Below are positions 17,402-30,101 of a stretch of DNA of 64,000 nt, one piece after another. The notes below the pieces were generated by a model that ran no database searches, was not told the DNA's origin, and was given only the letters and a program-made list of their open reading frames with translations. The stretch's first letter is position 1, and each line of letters opens with the position of its first letter. The position numbers and the translations under genes are program-made. This stretch comes from Tetrahymena elliotti 4EA (Eukaryota; Ciliophora; Oligohymenophorea; Hymenostomatida; Tetrahymenidae), in the NCBI GenBank assembly GCA_000231825.2, contig JH720306.1, positions 718,199 to 782,198 on the forward strand, read 5' to 3'.

Positions 17402-20400
17402 TCATTAGAATATTGATTAAGGTTTAGAATAATATTCTGTGAATAATCTATTCCCTATTAAGTCATATTAAGTTGTTTAAAGGCTTTATCTTACTTTTGT
17501 ATTATTTTTGTTTTAAGTAATACTTTTATTAGACTGCTTTTTCATATTGTGGTTAATATCAAATACAGAATTAGATTTAACTCTATTCATAATATCACTT
17601 TTTTAGTTAGCTTTTTAACTTTTATTGTTAAATTATATGACTTCTGAATTGTTTCGCTTATGTACAAAGAATTTTTCTTTTGATTAATGTGATAGATCTC
17701 TTTATTAGATTTTCTGCTCTATATAATTTTTTATGCTTACATTTATATTCTTTTTAAATTCTTCTTTTAAACGAAAAGAATTTTTAGTGCTGGAGTTATT
17801 AAACTTTGACATAAAAGATTGCTTAGGTGTATTTTACAAAGAGCTATACTGAGTGTGTTCTGTATTAACAGAAAAAGAACTTCTCTAAGAATGCTATGTT
17901 TCCTTCATTTTCTTTAATTCTGATAATTTGTAAAAATTTTAAAACTTTTCAAAACTATTTTTATCAAAAAAAGTCAGCCTAAATTAAACATTTTAATTGA
18001 AATTTACTCTTAATTTCTTTTAGATTCTTCTGCAATGTCTGTTTTAAGAGATTTTCTATGAGAATTTTTATTAGAAAGGAATCCATTATCAACAGGCTTT
18101 TGTAAAAGTTGCCTTTAAGTTTAAAAGCCATATTTAATATCAAAATAAGTTAAAAAAGGTTAATTATCCATTTTTAAAATTAAATTGCAATCTTTTTCAA
18201 ATTTTTTTCTTTTCATTTAAAGATCTTTTTCTTCATTTTAGATCTTCTGTAACCTTATTTTTTATTCTAAATAATTTTAAAATGGTTGTTATTAAGTGTG
18301 ATTTGTTGACGAATTAGTTTCTAAAATTTCATTTATTTCTTATTAGAATATCTTTTTTTAATCCTTATTTTATTCTAAAAGAAAATAATCTTCTTCTGTA
18401 TTTTCATTCTCTTTTTATTCTAATTTTTAATTATTTGTTGATTAAAAAGGTGAAGTCACTGTGGTCACTGTTGAAGATTGCTGGGTAGAAATATTTCTTG
18501 TTGTTAGCAAACTGGCTCTCTTGCTAATGATTTTAATTTAGTAATCTTCATAACCTTTTTACTTTAAGAAAATGTTTATTTTAAAATAAAACATTAAATT
18601 ATTCTCTTACTGTTTGTATTTCTTAAATTTTCTTTGAAATAACTTCAGACTTCCAATCATATCTCTTTTATGGAGGATACTTTAGGTCATTTGATTTTTA
18701 TTTTTAAAGCAATGCTTTGTTTAAGTCATTTTTAGGATTTAAAATCTTCGGAAATTAAATTGGTTTGTTGATTAAATTTTATTAGCAACATGTTTTGATT
18801 AAATAAATAATATAAGAAAATTTGTTGTTTATGATTTTTAGGAAATTCTATTAGCCTTCTTTCTTTAATAATTAAATATTTTCAGTAATTAATTTCATCA
18901 TAAGCCTTGTCTCATTGATTTTAAATGCATTTTCATCATAAAAATGGTTATCGAAATTACTCATCGATACACCATTGCCTTATTCTTTTTGTTTCAAGAT
19001 TAAATTTAATTATTTCATTTTTTCTTCTTATATTTTTTCTTATTATTGAGTTTTCATTTACTTAAAAAACTCACTATAGTTTCTTAGTTTACAGAAATAA
19101 TAAATGATCAAATCTTTCTTTATTAAATCAAAAAACTCTTCTTCACAATCTTGTTGTTAGCATAAAATATCCTTAAATAAATTTTACAATTTTTAGTTTT
19201 TGTTAAATTGAATCTAATCTATTTTCATAAAATATATTCTTTTAAAATAAAAAGAAATAGAGAAAATAAAATTACTTTCTTGTTTTTTTGATTCTTTGTA
19301 TATCGAACTCTTTGTATAGTTAACTGGAGATTCGAATACTTAATTAGTTTACTATATATAATTCATAATCACATCAAGTATGGAAAAAAACCTTTAATTA
19401 GAGTTTATTATTTCACTTAATTTTCCTTCTTCTTCATCATAGTCTCCTTGATCATCTTCATCATCTTGGCTTTTACTATTATTTAATGAAGAATGAGATG
19501 ATTAATTAGAGCCCTAGGATTCATCAACTTGCTTTTGTCTAATTAAAAGCATTTCTTCTTATACTTTATTTTCAATTTAGTAAATTAATTGTCTGACAGA
19601 AATTAAAGCTCTACAAAACCTAAAGAGAATCTACCCTACGAAAAGATAACATTTACTTAAAAGGTATTCGAGATCTGCCAATTCATATTTGCTATTTTGA
19701 AACTATTATTAATTTTCTTAATCTTACTGAACTATTTCCAAATAATTAAATTCGATTTTTTGTTGAAAAGTTGTTTCATCTTGCTTATTACCTTATTTAA
19801 TTTACTTCTAACTCTATTCAGAAGTAGATTTATTAATCAATTAATTTTTTTACTGTAATAAATCTTCTATTCTTGCTCTTATAACCTCATTTTCATCCTC
19901 ATAACTCTTTTATAAAAATGATCTATTTACCTAAACAAATCTAATAAATAAATAAATATTTTTTTTACTTAAAACTTTTTAATTAATTGTTGAGTCATTA
20001 GATTTATTTTTTCATAACTGAAGTCTTCGCTTTAATATGATACTTCCTTTTAAGGTATTTATTCCTTTTATATTTATTATTCAGTCCCAAGTTGATCTTC
20101 TTCCATTTCCTAAATATAATTATTTTAACTTAAGCTAAAGTTTGTTATAAGAAAATAAATACTAATAGATCAATTTATTCAATAACATTGTTGAAATCAA
20201 AATCTGTTTTTTCCTCTTCTTACTCAACAAAAGATTTGTAAAGTAATTAGATTGTTTTTATAATTTTTGAGAGTGTTTGTAGATTACTTATTTTGACTAA
20301 CTTATTTTATTTTGCAATGTCTAATTACTTAATTGTCTCCTCTTAAGATTCTAACTTTTTCTGAATTTTTTAAACTTAATCCTAAGTCAAATTAAAATTT

Positions 20401-21484
20401 TTAAGCTCTTCTTTAATATATGCACTCTCTTTATCAGAGCTGTTTTTATAGCTTTAAATGAGTTTATCATTAATTTCAATTTCTTCACTTACAAGCTTGG
20501 AAATTTAATTTTTATTATAATTTTAAAATTAATTTTATTTCTTTAGAATTGTAGCTTTATCATTAATTTCATGAATCTACTAATCATATTATTTATGAAG
20601 CAAGTTGAGATCATTAACTTACTAGTCTAAATGTATTTTATTTTTCTGTATGCAACTAATTGAGTATTTCATTTGATTCTCTTTGTCAGTCTTGAAAAAA
20701 ATTTTATTTTAACAAAAGCTCTCATTAAAACTAAAAAGAAATTATAAAATACTTCATTATTTATTCTCAAGTTAGCTTATTCTAACTCTCTTTTCTTGTT
20801 TTAAGCTCTCTCAAAAATTGCTTGAAAATTAACATCACAATCATATGATTGCATAGATAAATCATAAATAGCTCTTACATCTACTAACTATTAACTCTAT
20901 TCTTCTTAATATGAAGAAGTAAATATAGAATTAGGCTGACCTTCATATATTTTTTCTTCTCTCATTACACTTGATTTTTTCTGAAATTCTTGCAGTTTTT
21001 TTAACTTCTACTCATTTGAATAAAGCAACTCATCATACAGGTTTTAAAAATGATTCACATTCTATTTAAACTCCTCATTTTATTTTGAAGTTTTTTCTTC
21101 AATACTGAACTATTTTTTTAAAACTTCATTTCTATTCAGATGTGCTTAAGGCACCCTTTATTAAATTTGCTCAATCATTTTTACTTTCTATAAGAATAAG
21201 TTCTACAATTATATTTGAAAAATGAATTCAATTTAAGAAAAGTGTAATTCAAAAAAGAATTTTTTAACTAAAAACACTCAAAATAGCCAAATTACCTTTT
21301 TCATTTCTGATCTTTCCTGAGACCTTGAAGCTTCCATAGCTCCCTAGTTATTTCCAAATGATATCATTGTATTAATAGAGCTTTATCTTCTTAATCTTTC
21401 AAAAGATGAAGATGTTTTTAAAATTTAATCTCCTAAGCTTCCAAATTCAAATTTATTTTATTTGATACTCTACCTTCTATCCAT
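17402..21484 (-). CDS. Large coiled-coil protein, function unknown
   Basis: The start ATG at 21484 gives MDRRQSIKQNKFEFGSLGDQ and then SFERLRRQSSINTMISFGNN, followed by an intron after ERSEMKK. The middle is a long Glu/Lys/Gln/Leu-rich region compatible with coiled coil. A Ser/Asp/Glu-rich patch lies near 19440-19530 (SLNNSKSQDDEDDQGDYDEE). The C-terminal third is basic, Asn/Ser/Lys-rich and probably disordered. The last intron, of 53 bp near 17950-18010, joins KRNQED to FEKFQNFYKLSE and bypasses an early TGA at 17974. The true stop is TGA at 17402-17404. No signal peptide, membrane helix or enzymatic motif was seen. A structural, perhaps cytoskeletal, role is only an inference. Confidence 0.65.
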
Positions 21485-22523
21485 CTTTATTATTTTTCAG
21501 TATATATTTTATTCACCCTTATACACAAATATTATATTACCCCTCTTTTGCTAGTATATGATAGCAAAATTATATCTTAATTATATAATGAATAATTATT
21601 TTGTTGTTTGCTGACAAATTAATACTTGAAAATATCAAAAAACCTATTAAATAAATAAACCCTCAATAAATAACCAAAAGAAGCTTATTTTTGTGCTGAA
21701 TTTTTTTACAAATATCAATTAAAATTTAATTAACATATTTAACTGAAAATTAGGTAAACTTCTACACTCTCTTTTTAACAAAAATAATCTTTAAATATTA
21801 TAACAAAGTAGATAAAAGAAGCTAATCTCACACATAATCCGCTAAAAAAACATGAAAACTAACAAATAGAATCAGATTTCTACAATCATTTACACTCCTC
21901 TATAATAATAATTTAGATATTTTTGAAGACAAATATTTAATTTCATGAATAAGAATAAAATGAAATTTTTTTAACTGAATTTATCAAGAAATATTAAAAT
22001 ATTTTCAGATCAATTAATACAAGATATTGAATTTTGTGTTTAATCTGAAAATAATAATGACATGACTTACAAATAAATAAAAAAGATGAAAGTTAATAAT
22101 TTTATGAATCAGAAATACAAAAACCAATAGGATAAAAGATAATTAAACATTTATATTTTTTTTATATTTCTTATCATTATTGTAGAAACAAAAAAAAAGA
22201 CAAAAAATTTTAAATAAAAAGTTTTTTGAAACTTGAGTTAAAATGAGTAATTAGAGTATGCTAACTTTTTATCATTCTAGATATTTTTGTTAATTAGATT
22301 TATATCAAAGCTTCTCTATTTTATAATAAATTAGATACAGGTTAAAAGGAAAATTTTATGAAATATTTTGAATTAAAAAATTTTGATTTTATTTAAATAT
22401 AAAGAGATATGAAATTAGTTAAAAAAATATTTGATAGGATATTTGTATATAAAATATAAATCTAGATATAATTAAAATTTAAACTACTTTTATAATAATT
22501 AATCAAAATAAAATATTTATAAA
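21485..22523. other. Intergenic, nothing recognised
   Basis: AT-rich 1 kb upstream of the coiled-coil gene and downstream of the aminotransferase. No coding or structured signal. Confidence 0.55.
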
Positions 22524-24159
22524 TCAGTTGCTTTTTTCTTCATTTTTTAAGAAGCTAATATCAACGAGCTCATCACCTAAATCTTATTTCTAATCTTTAA
22601 ACCAATCTTATATCATTTAGCAAACAGGGCCTTTTTTGCCATCATTAATTTATTTGTCATTTAATTGAAGGACTGGAATAATCTAAATTTTATTTGTAAA
22701 ATTGAAATTTGTAATTGAATTAAAATAAATTTTTACCTTATCTCCTCCAAAAAGAATAAATTCTTCTACATTGTCATAAACATATTATAAATCAAAATAT
22801 CTGCGTCCAGCTGATTTTATATAGCCTTTTGGTATCTATTTTAAATTATTAATTTAATTAATTTATCATAGTAGAATAAATTTACCAATTCTTTTTCTAT
22901 GTATTGCATGCATTTTTTGAGGGTAGTTCCTTCAATAATTTTATCAGCTGGGGGAGAAACAAATTCTTTATTTTTCATTAACATACCTATACTAGCTATT
23001 GAAGCTTCAAGTAAATATCCATTTTCATCTACCTTAATACCTAAATATCCTCCTTTACTCTTTAATAATAAATAAGTTTAGAAATAATTACTTTCTAAAT
23101 TAATTTACCTTAGAAGCATTGGCAATAATAGCATTTTCCAAATATGAAATAGACTTAGCTTATTAAATATTTTCAATTTCATGCTATCCTAAAGTTACAG
23201 TGAATTCCTTAACTCCTTCTTTCAATTTATCATAAGGAGTAGTAGGGATGAAAGTGCAAGCATAAAAGATAGGCTTTTTATCCTATTTTAGAAAAAATAA
23301 AAAAATTAACATGTATTTAGTGAAATAATCAATAAATTTTTGAAGGGATTTAATTGGTTGGAATAGATAAACTAAAATATATTTTTATCAAAATTAAAAT
23401 TGGTGCAAATAATAGAATAAACTTATTATTAAAGTCAATTTTATGACTAAAATATTAATTTAGGTTATTTAATTCAATAAAACATCACATTAATAATAAT
23501 TTACATTTGAATAAATACCAAAATCGCCTCTTCCTGATGATAACCATATTCTAATATTTAATACTGTGCTTTCTAAATCTGTTTATTTATTTTGATCGTG
23601 GAGTTTTTTGTATGAAAAAGAAGCTAAATCCATCATTATTTCTTTTTTAATTAAGGGAAAAATTATTTTATATATTAAAACATGCTTAGCTAACCTTTAA
23701 TTTGATCTATAGACATTGGCATTTAGATTCCTACTTTTTTGGCTGAGTTCTCAAATCTTTGCAAGTGTTAAGTAAGCTTATTTTGGATATATAAAAAATT
23801 AGTAAACAAAGAAAAAATTTAAATTAAGATAGCATACTCTAAAGAATCTAAACTTAGTAATAGCCATTGAATCAAAGACACCATGCGAACGATTTAGCAT
23901 TCTTTCATCTATTGGAACCAACATGAAAGCAGGGTCTATGATAAATTAATATTTTAGTAACTTTGATAACTAATAAATAAATATATTTCATAAGTAGAGA
24001 TAAAGGTTTACCATCAATAATGCAGTCCAAATCTGATGAATAGAAACCTAGCATCTATATATTCTTTTTGCGATAGGTTTATTCTAGCTTTTTAATAATC
24101 TCCTCTTTGGTAGCAACTTTAGTTTTGCCAGGATATTAACCAACCTTGAAGTTTTCCAT
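22524..24159 (-). CDS. Class IV PLP-dependent aminotransferase (BCAT/DAAT/ADC-lyase fold)
   Basis: This fold includes branched-chain and D-amino-acid aminotransferases and 4-amino-4-deoxychorismate lyase. Exons joined on the minus strand read YSSDLDCIIDGDPAFMLVPI, DERMLNRSHGVFDSMAITKF, RIWLSSGRGDFGI, then QAKSISYLENAIIANASK with the expected PLP lysine, LEASIASIGMLMKNKEFVSP, and IIEGTTLKKCMQYIEKEL. The GTT matches the phosphate-binding turn of the family. The tail IPVLQLNDKQINDGKKGPVC also fits, ending EEKSN and TGA at 22524-22526. About five introns interrupt it; the one before IPKGYIKSAG is clear. I used the in-frame Met at 24159 (MENFKVGQYPGK). An upstream exon starting near 24379 (MKMTAYCKK) is possible but does not join in phase. 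Reaction specificity is not certain. Confidence 0.85.
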
Positions 24160-24740
24160 TTGCTTTGGAGACCTAAAATATTATGTTAAACTGTATTTAA
24201 TTAATTGAGTAAAACTCACTTTTTGTTAAGTTTTGATTCTATGTAAAGATATTTATAATTAATTATTAATAAGCCTTATATTGCCTCTAAAGTCTTAAAG
24301 TGATTAATTAGCCTTGCAATTCTCCAAATAAATAAATTACATTTATAAAAGCTTTTTTGCAATAAGCAGTCATTTTCATCCTTCTCCATGTATTTTATTC
24401 AGTAGACTAAACAAATATTTCATCTTTAAATGTAAAAAAATGAAAAGGATCTAAAATATTTCAAAGTTCTCTATGTTCTAAATGAAAAATAAAACTTAAA
24501 ATGATAGAAAAACTTAACCATTTATTTTTGCTTATTTTCAAAAATTTTGTAATTTAGAAATTTCTAAAACAATTGGTATACTTATAAATTAGCTTAATAA
24601 ATGGAATAATCCTAAAACAAATTTGTTATTAAATCCTTGATTAAGACTTAGAATTGCTTAAATCTTGCCTTGTTGTATAAAAACGAACTAATATTTTTGA
24701 AGTTTTGCAGAAAAAATATTTTTTTATTTAGTTAAAAAAT

Positions 24741-25259
24741 GTATATTTTTAAAAATTTAATGCAGACACTGAGCTACTTGATTTTAAAGTGGAAAAAAAT
24801 TGTAAATAGTTAATAGAAGAAATTAACGAAATACAAAAATTTAAGTAAAGTAAATAAGAGAAACTTTTTAATTAGTTACATCAAATTTATTAAAAATAAC
24901 ACTTTTGATTTTCAAAGAAAAAAGATAAACAAATCTAGAAAATTGCTTAAATTAAGCTTAAAAATCCTGATCAAATCAATATTTTCAAACATTTATTTTA
25001 CCAATAATCTTGTATAATCTATTTGCATCATATTCTAAGGATTTCATTTAGGGCTAATGAAAATATTTGTTCAATTTTTCTTGAGTATGATAATGTTGGA
25101 AAAGTACAAAAAATTCAAATAGACTAATTAATTTCGTTTTGATATCATAAAGGATTAGAGAAGTAGGTAGATAGAATATAAACATTTCAACAAGCTTTTA
25201 AATACAAAATAAATTAATTTTTTATTTATTTTTAATTTAGTAGCTCAAGCTAATAACCT
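24741..25259 (+). pseudogene. Decayed gene, possibly EF-hand-like
   Basis: One plus-strand frame reads like protein across 500 bp but is cut by two TGA codons, at 24906 and 25140. It contains NADTELLDFKVEKNCKQLIE, then KKKDKQIQKIAQIKLKNPDQ, and RISFRANENICSIFLEYDNV followed by GKVQKIQIDQLISF. The last part resembles a degenerate EF-hand calcium-binding loop without the final acidic residue. No start codon, promoter or splice model was found. A pseudogene is the simplest reading; an undetected spliced gene is possible. Confidence 0.35.
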
Positions 25260-25628
25260 TTGATTGTTTTTTATTAAATATTTTAATAACAGTTCTTGAT
25301 ATTATTTTTAAAGTTGCTTTTGAAATTTGACATTTAATAGAAAACAATAAATGTTATTGAATAAAATCCAGGAAGGTACTAATTTATTTATTATTTAAGA
25401 AATAATTAGAATTTAAAAACTTGACCCTAACTGGAAACTCTCTCAAAGGATTCTATACTACTTATCAACCCACCCTAATATAAAAAGTTTAGTGTTAAAC
25501 AACATAAATAAGAAATGTTATGATATATTATAAGCTTATTTATCTTTTAGTTATATTTAATAAAAATGAGCAATTTCTTGAAAAATAATTTTTAGTAAAA
25601 TTTTAAGAGATAAAAATGTAAAAAGAAA

Positions 25629-27845
25629 TCAAACATTAGAACTAACATGTATTAACTTTTTTTCTTCTTAATTTGTTTAAGTCGTGAGATTAGATTTAGC
25701 TAAAAAGTTAGTTTTGCTGTTTCTTTTAGTTGACATATTAGAAATAGGTTCTAAATATATTCTGTTTTATTTAAAATACTGTTTTCTATAGATTTATTAG
25801 GTTTTTTCACAGGTTGACATTCTTTTTTTATGTTATAGGTTATTTTAATCTAAACCATTCTATGTATCTTAAAGAGTGAAGGGTTTAAATTAGTCATTAT
25901 AATCAATAAGAGTTTGTTAATGAGGAATATTTTATATGTTTAAGCTTTTGTTTAATTAACTTACATAGTGTTTATAACTTGTATTCTCATTATTTAGAGC
26001 AGATACTGTCGTCATATTAAGAGCATCTTTATTATCAGCAAGAGAGCTATTACTTCTAATATTTCTTTTTTATATGTAACTTTCTGTTTCTATCATGGCA
26101 GAGCTTTTATACTCTTACAGATATTTATTATTTCTAACAACTCCCAAAAATTTTTTGACTTCTTCTTTATTGGCTAAGTAAGGTAATTACTGTTCTTATT
26201 TTTCAATCTTTTAATTAAAATATTTGTTAATTCTAATTTATGATATTCATTACCTGTTAATTATGTGCCATAATATTTTATCCATTCTCAAACTGAGAAA
26301 CTATATCCTTAACTTCAAGGATGTCTTATGTGTATACTTTTGCTACTATTTCAGGATCATGGATATAATGCTTTATAGATAAATTAAAAAAAAAATAAAG
26401 AATAAAAATTTAATATTAAGTGATAAAATATTTAGTAACATTTAAGTCAAATTAAATAAAAAAGGACTTACTTTTCTTATTTATGTATGCTTTTATGCTG
26501 AGTGAATTAAGCTAAATGTAGGTAATTATTGCTTTACACTTTGTTAATCTGAAATACAAGATATAATATGAATCAATGATTATTTTGTTAGAGTGTCTTC
26601 TAAAAATGCAGTGAGACGACTATCTTTATAGGGAATAAATTAATTAGAGTTGCAAGCTATTTTTTCTATGCAATAGTTTAAATTCGATCTAGAGAGGGCA
26701 GTTTATTGACAATTGCTAATCTTTACAAAATTAAATTTCTAGATAACTTAAGTAATCTATTCTCTATTATCAGACATCTAATTTATCCATAAAATAATAA
26801 TCAAAAATAGTTGATAAAATAATATTTTATTTACTTTTGCTACAACTATCTGATAAATAACTGAAGTTATCTTTACATCCAATTCTTCTCGGATTCTTTT
26901 TTTGAGGAAATCAGCTTATTTTAAATTTAAAAATGAATGTGTAAAATTAAAATGATTTCAAAGCAATTTACAGATGATAAAAACTGAGACATACTCAGAT
27001 ATGTTTCTTATTCCCATTTATATTAAATTTTCTATCATTAATTATTTTTGTTCTTTTTTAGGCTTCAACAAAGTGAAAAAGCTTCCTGAAATGTCTTATT
27101 CGAGATTAAGTAAATCAATAGCTTTTTCTTCACAGAATCCAATCACACTAACAAGAATTTCATATTGTTAGAAGTTATCATATTTTAGTAGCAAATGATT
27201 GATAGTGCGTTCAAGTAATCCTGCCCTGTTTTCAACTTAAAAGATAATAATCATGTTAAAAGTATTTATTTATGTAATAGCTTTTTACTAACATGATCTT
27301 CTATTTACATAGTTGAATTATGTAAATTTAAAAGAGGCTTATTGAGTAAAAGTGTATTTTTTCCAGTTTTAGAAGATCCATGAAGTACGAGAGTGTAGTT
27401 TTGCTTTTTACCAATAGATTCTTCTATACCTTATTAAATTTATAACCATATCTTATATAAAAAGAAATTAAATTATAATGTTATGTTTATGAATAATAAT
27501 TGAATGGTAATAGCTCTTTCTGCTATAACAGATAGCTTAAAAAATTGTGAGTATTGATTTTAATAACAAAATCTATAGTTTTTTAATCAAATTAAAACTC
27601 TGAAAAGACAAAATGTGTTAATTTACCTCTTTGTTCGTGTTTGTTTAGTTTTCCTTAATTATATAGTCACATTACATTTCTATAAAGAGCTTTTAATCAT
27701 ACAATTCTAACTTACCACCATCCCTTTCTATTATATCTGTCTTCTAATAATATTTTATCAAAATAATTTAATTCTCTTCATTATCATATTATATCTATTT
27801 TTATTTACTTGTTCACTTGCATTAGACTTCCTGTATTTACATATG
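25629..27845 (-). CDS. Kinesin-like protein with degenerate motor motifs
   Basis: Exons on the minus strand follow the order of a kinesin motor domain. NYTLVLHGSSKTGKNT near 27390 sits where kinesins have the P-loop GQTGSG-KT. Next come YEILVSVIGFCEEKAIDLLN (kinesin VSYLEIYNE..DLL), ELDVKITSVIYQIVVAK where SSRSH would be, and KFNFVKISNCQQTA where LVDLAGSE would be. The well-conserved IPYKDSRLTAFLEDTL follows near 26600, then a tail helix like FSLIHSAQKH. A non-motor tail follows, with NSSLADNKDALNMTT near 26000, ending at TGA 25629-25631. The nucleotide-binding motifs are altered, so ATPase activity is doubtful. About seven short introns. The first exon and start, placed near 27845, are uncertain. 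Confidence 0.7.
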
Positions 27846-28685
27846 ACCTAACAAAAAAACTATTAAAAAATAATATTTTTTGAGTTAATTTTACTTTGAC
27901 ATTGCTATTGCTTGAAGGATTTGAACCTTCTATAATTTAAGTATCTTGTAATATCCTTTTCTGGTATATTTCATCAATTTATTATTAGGTATTCTACCTC
28001 ACATCATTTTCTGTAATCATTGTGCATTATTTTTTTGACAAATTATGATAAAATGCTATTTTATTTCTATCAAAAGACCTAGATCTGGTATTTAATGGTT
28101 AAAAACTGTATCCTTTGTATTTCTAATTTGATTAAAGGCTATACTTTTTTTTGCTAACAAAATCATTAAACATATTTGCGTGTTTACTATTTTTATACTA
28201 TTTATTACTTATTAAATATAATATTGATTATTAGTCTTAGATTCGAATGAATCTATCTATCATTAGATAACTAAAAAAAAAACAATCATTTAAAAATTTT
28301 AACACTACTAAAAAATTCAGTTAGGCTAAAATACTTTATATAAATATCTTTGATTTTTTTAAATTAGAATAATTATATAGAAGATTATTTTAAATTGAAA
28401 TAGCATTTCTAATAAGAATTTAAGAACACTTTATAATTTTTTTTTACGTTTTGTTGCAGAAGATATTTATGAGAAATAAAGACTCAAGAGATAATTAAAT
28501 AAATTAAGAAGAGAAGTTAATGTGTTAATTGATAATAGTTAAAACAAAAGAATTTTTAATTAGATAGTTTGATAAATAGTACTTTAAATACAAATAGAAA
28601 AACATTTTAATTTCTTAATTTATTAAGACTAAATCAATCAATATAGATTATATAAAGTTATCAATATATCAACATCATTTTTTAG
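27846..28685. other. Intergenic between divergent genes
   Basis: AT-rich promoter region for the kinesin-like gene and the 292-aa gene. It contains a B-box-like string on the minus strand near 27913-27935, but no complete tRNA cloverleaf. Nothing else recognised. Confidence 0.5.
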
Positions 28686-29564
28686 ATGAAATCTTTGAGC
28701 GAAAAATTATTACATTTTGATGAAAAGCAGTTTCTTGAAGATAATGGAGAACTAGCAGAATTAATGAAGATGTAGCTTGTAACTCAAATAGGTACTGCTA
28801 TTTAGGGAGGAAAAGATATCTTTTAAGATTTATAAACATTCTATAAAGATTATTATCAGAATAAATTTACTATGGATATTGCCTTTTAAAAAGAATTTTA
28901 AAGAAGAGCGCATACATGCAAAGGCCAAGCTAAAATGTGTTATGTTCAAAAAATGTCTGATTCAATGGCAGGTTTATAAAAAGCTATTGAAGCAAATAAT
29001 AGGAATGATATAGATAAATATATGTATGAGTCATTTGCTTTTAAAAAGCAATATTTTGAATGTCTTTTAGCAGTTAAAGGAGAAAATGTAGAAGAGCCTG
29101 AATTCGATTTGAGATTATTTGATGAATTTACTCATTTAGGTTGGGCTTCTAATTACTAAAACCTACAAATAAATTCAAAAAGTTTTACTTTCAGTTAAAT
29201 AGGCAATTAAAATATATCGAATAAAATAGATGCAGCAAATCCTGAAAATTCTAACTAGTAAATGAGGTCAAGTTAGGAAAATTAAAGAAATAAAGTGTTA
29301 GTATCTGAAACTAAAAATGTAGTTACAGAAGTTGTTAAACCTCCAAAATAAATTCAAAATGCAGCTCCATAGTAAAATGGAGAAGAAGCACCAGGATAAC
29401 TATTAAATATCGGAGACTTAAAAGTGATTGAATCAGTTGACAATTTATATTCAATATGTAAGTAAAATAAAGATAAAGGAGATTAGTTATTTGTATTTCG
29501 TAAACCTCAAATATCATATGAAGATCTTCCTATCGACTCATCCTTAACATGCTAAATTTTTTGA
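28686..29564 (+). CDS. Hypothetical protein, 292 aa, single exon
   Basis: One open frame from ATG 28686 (MKSLSEKLLHFDEKQFLEDN) to TGA 29562-29564 with no internal TGA. The N-terminal 150 residues look folded and helical (DLQTFYKDYYQNKFTMDIAF, KCQ-type HTCKGQAKMCYVQKMSDSMA). The region from about residue 160 is Asn/Gln/Ser-rich and probably disordered. The C-terminus, KVIESVDNLYSICKQNK then LFVFRKPQISYEDLPIDSSL, again looks folded. No signal peptide or membrane helix. No family recognised. Coding status rests on composition and the 879-bp open frame. Confidence 0.7.
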
Positions 29565-30101
29565 ATATTTAATTATTATAATTAGTCTAAAAATAATTTG
29601 TGTTTGCTTAATTGTTAAGCTAAAAATGTAAATTTTGTGTCTTTAAGCTTTTTGCCAAAAAACTCATTACTTTTTATTTGTATATTATAATTATTATTTT
29701 TGAGTTATTCAATATGTTGTAATAATATGTTCTAAGGTCACATTTAATTTGTCAGCAATTTTTAGAAACTTACACTATGCTCTGTCTGTTTGAATAGTTT
29801 GTATCATTAATTTTTTTTTTTTTTACTTTATGGTAAATATTTGAATCAATCTTAAATTTTCAAAAAAATAAATAAATTTTGTTATTTTAAAATCAAATTA
29901 CTTCAATCAATCAAACAAGCAAGTATTTGTTTAAAGAGAGTAAAATCCAAGTCAATCAGATTAAAATATTGATAAGTTGATTGTATTACTTCACTATTTA
30001 TTTATTCATAGTGTAAAAATATCTAATAATTTATTTAATAAATAATTAAAATTTGCACTTTTAAAGGTCTAAAGCATCACACAAAAAAATATTTAAAAAA
30101 C
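29565..30101. other. Intergenic
   Basis: 0.54 kb of AT-rich DNA including a 14-base T run near 29811. It should contain the promoter of the next gene. No specific element identified. Confidence 0.55.

Noticed and set aside
17974..17976. TGA as the end of the coiled-coil gene
   Set aside because: A 53-bp intron removes it, and coding sequence continues in frame to 17402.
24160..24379. Upstream first exon (MKMTAYCKK...) of the aminotransferase
   Set aside because: The apparent GTGAG...TTTTAG intron joins it to the core out of phase, so it is mentioned but not included.
27905..27985. Minus-strand tRNA suggested by an exact B-box-like GGTTCAAATCC with a GAAGG/CCTTC stem
   Set aside because: No matching acceptor stem, no convincing A-box and no 5-bp anticodon stem in the expected place.
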